From Oxalobacteraceae bacterium UBA5157 (GTDB lineage Bacteria; Pseudomonadota; Gammaproteobacteria; Burkholderiales; Burkholderiaceae_D), in the NCBI GenBank assembly GCA_002415335.1, contig DHXL01000205.1, forward strand, positions 4,189 to 9,364: 5,176 nt of DNA. Reading direction: 5' to 3'. Every line of letters starts with the position of its first letter. The stretch's first letter is position 1. The notes under the pieces were generated by a model. It was not told the origin of the DNA and did no database searches. It was given only the letters and a program-made list of their open reading frames with translations. The position numbers and the translations under genes are program-made. This document shows, piece after piece, positions 4,778-5,176 of this stretch.

Positions 4778-4950
4778 ATGCATGACCGTATGGATGCTCC
4801 ACACCGCCTGTGATTCGCGTCGCCGGCCAATGCATAAGGTGCGGTCGCTAAAATTGACGGTTCGCGAGTTCAGTCAAACCAACCTATGTAGCGAAATCAG
4901 GGATGTTACTCATTTACGTAGGACTTACGGTACCCCGGACAGGGGCATTG
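4778..4950. other. Gene-free junction between parD and the efflux gene
   Basis: No ParE-like or other gene is readable in any frame in this 173-bp gap. The ORF crossing it on the plus strand is antisense to the efflux gene further right and has no family likeness. CCCC...GGGG at 4934-4946 could form a 4-bp hairpin just past the efflux gene's stop, too weak and without a T-run to call a terminator. Confidence 0.5.
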
Positions 4951-5176
4951 TCACATGCGAGGTTCCGCCGTTTCGCGCAACCCGCCACCCAGCGACCGGT
5001 ACAAATCAATCGCATTCGTCAGCCGTAGCAAGCGCGCCTGGACCAGGTCCTGCTGGGCCGAAAACAACTCACGCTGCGCATCCAGCACTTCGAGCGAACT
5101 GGCGACGCCGTTCTTGAAGCGCAAATCGGCCAGCCGCAGACGATCCGCTTGCGCGTCGAGGAAGGCGCTTTGCGCG
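4951..5176 (-). CDS. Outer-membrane efflux channel (TolC/OprM/NodT family), C-terminus only
   Basis: The minus strand encodes the last 75 residues of an RND-type outer-membrane factor; the start lies beyond the window. The segment reads AQSAFLDAQADRLRLADLRF, then KNGVASSLEVLDAQRELFSA, then QQDLVQARLLRLTNAIDLYR and SLGGGL. The R(Y/F)xxGVAS.LEVLDAQR.LF.AQ pattern is diagnostic of the second coiled-coil hairpin and closing strand of the trimeric tunnel proteins that join a membrane-fusion protein and an inner-membrane pump. Fusion-protein and pump genes would be expected upstream, outside the window. Substrate (drug or metal) cannot be told. It ends at TGA 4951-4953 and probably marks the end of the TA island. 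Confidence 0.92.
   Translation of the reverse strand, partial: AQSAFLDAQADRLRLADLRFKNGVASSLEVLDAQRELFSAQQDLVQARLLRLTNAIDLYRSLGGGLRETAEPRM

Noticed and set aside
4916..4930. ACGTAGGACTTACG as a possible IS end
   Set aside because: It resembles short termini of some insertion sequences, but no matching inverted copy or transposase remnant was found in the window.
4716..5117. 133-codon plus-strand ORF after parD as a possible ParE or new toxin
   Set aside because: It starts inside parD in another frame and its second half is antisense to the clear efflux-protein C-terminus. No ParE-like strand/helix pattern was seen.
1..5176. CRISPR arrays, tRNA or rRNA genes
   Set aside because: No regularly spaced direct repeats, tRNA cloverleaf patterns or rRNA-like segments were seen on either strand.

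Overview
The window looks like an accessory region of a proteobacterial chromosome or large plasmid, packed with toxin-antitoxin (TA) genes. I infer a Gram-negative host from the C-terminus of an RND-type outer-membrane efflux channel at the right edge. The styles of the ISL3 transposase, PemK/MazF-like, MntA/HepT, VapBC and ParD proteins suggest a beta- or gammaproteobacterium, but the sequence does not fix the genus.

Layout, left to right. (1) 1-990: a 5'-truncated Xre-type regulator remnant, then an intact antitoxin/PemK-MazF toxin pair whose genes overlap. (2) 991-3345: a 2355-bp ISL3-family element bounded by 24-bp inverted repeats that differ at one position. It carries a complete 468-aa transposase and, between the left repeat and the transposase, an mntA-hepT (MNT/HEPN) TA module as cargo. 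Both TA genes carry an in-frame amber codon near the 5' end (mntA codon 7, hepT codon 6), so the cargo appears damaged or unusually translated. A 30-codon ORF overlaps the hepT stop. (3) 3346-3762: no recognisable gene, but a ~97-bp imperfect palindromic repeat unit ends just beyond the vapC stop. (4) 3763-4376, minus strand: an intact VapBC-type pair (Phd/YefM-like antitoxin, PIN-domain toxin). (5) 4377-4549: a divergent regulatory region with several perfect palindromes, two of them well placed as TA autoregulatory operators. (6) 4550-4777, plus strand: a ParD-like ribbon-helix-helix antitoxin whose expected ParE partner is absent. (7) 4951-5176, minus strand: the last 75 residues of an outer-membrane efflux protein, probably the edge of the conserved backbone.

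Four unrelated TA families therefore lie within about 4.5 kb. Two look complete (PemK/MazF-like, VapBC), one is complete in layout but interrupted by stops (MntA-HepT), and one is an orphan antitoxin (ParD). The most notable point is a MntA-HepT module inside the inverted repeats of an ISL3 element, which makes the TA pair mobile cargo that could stabilise the element.
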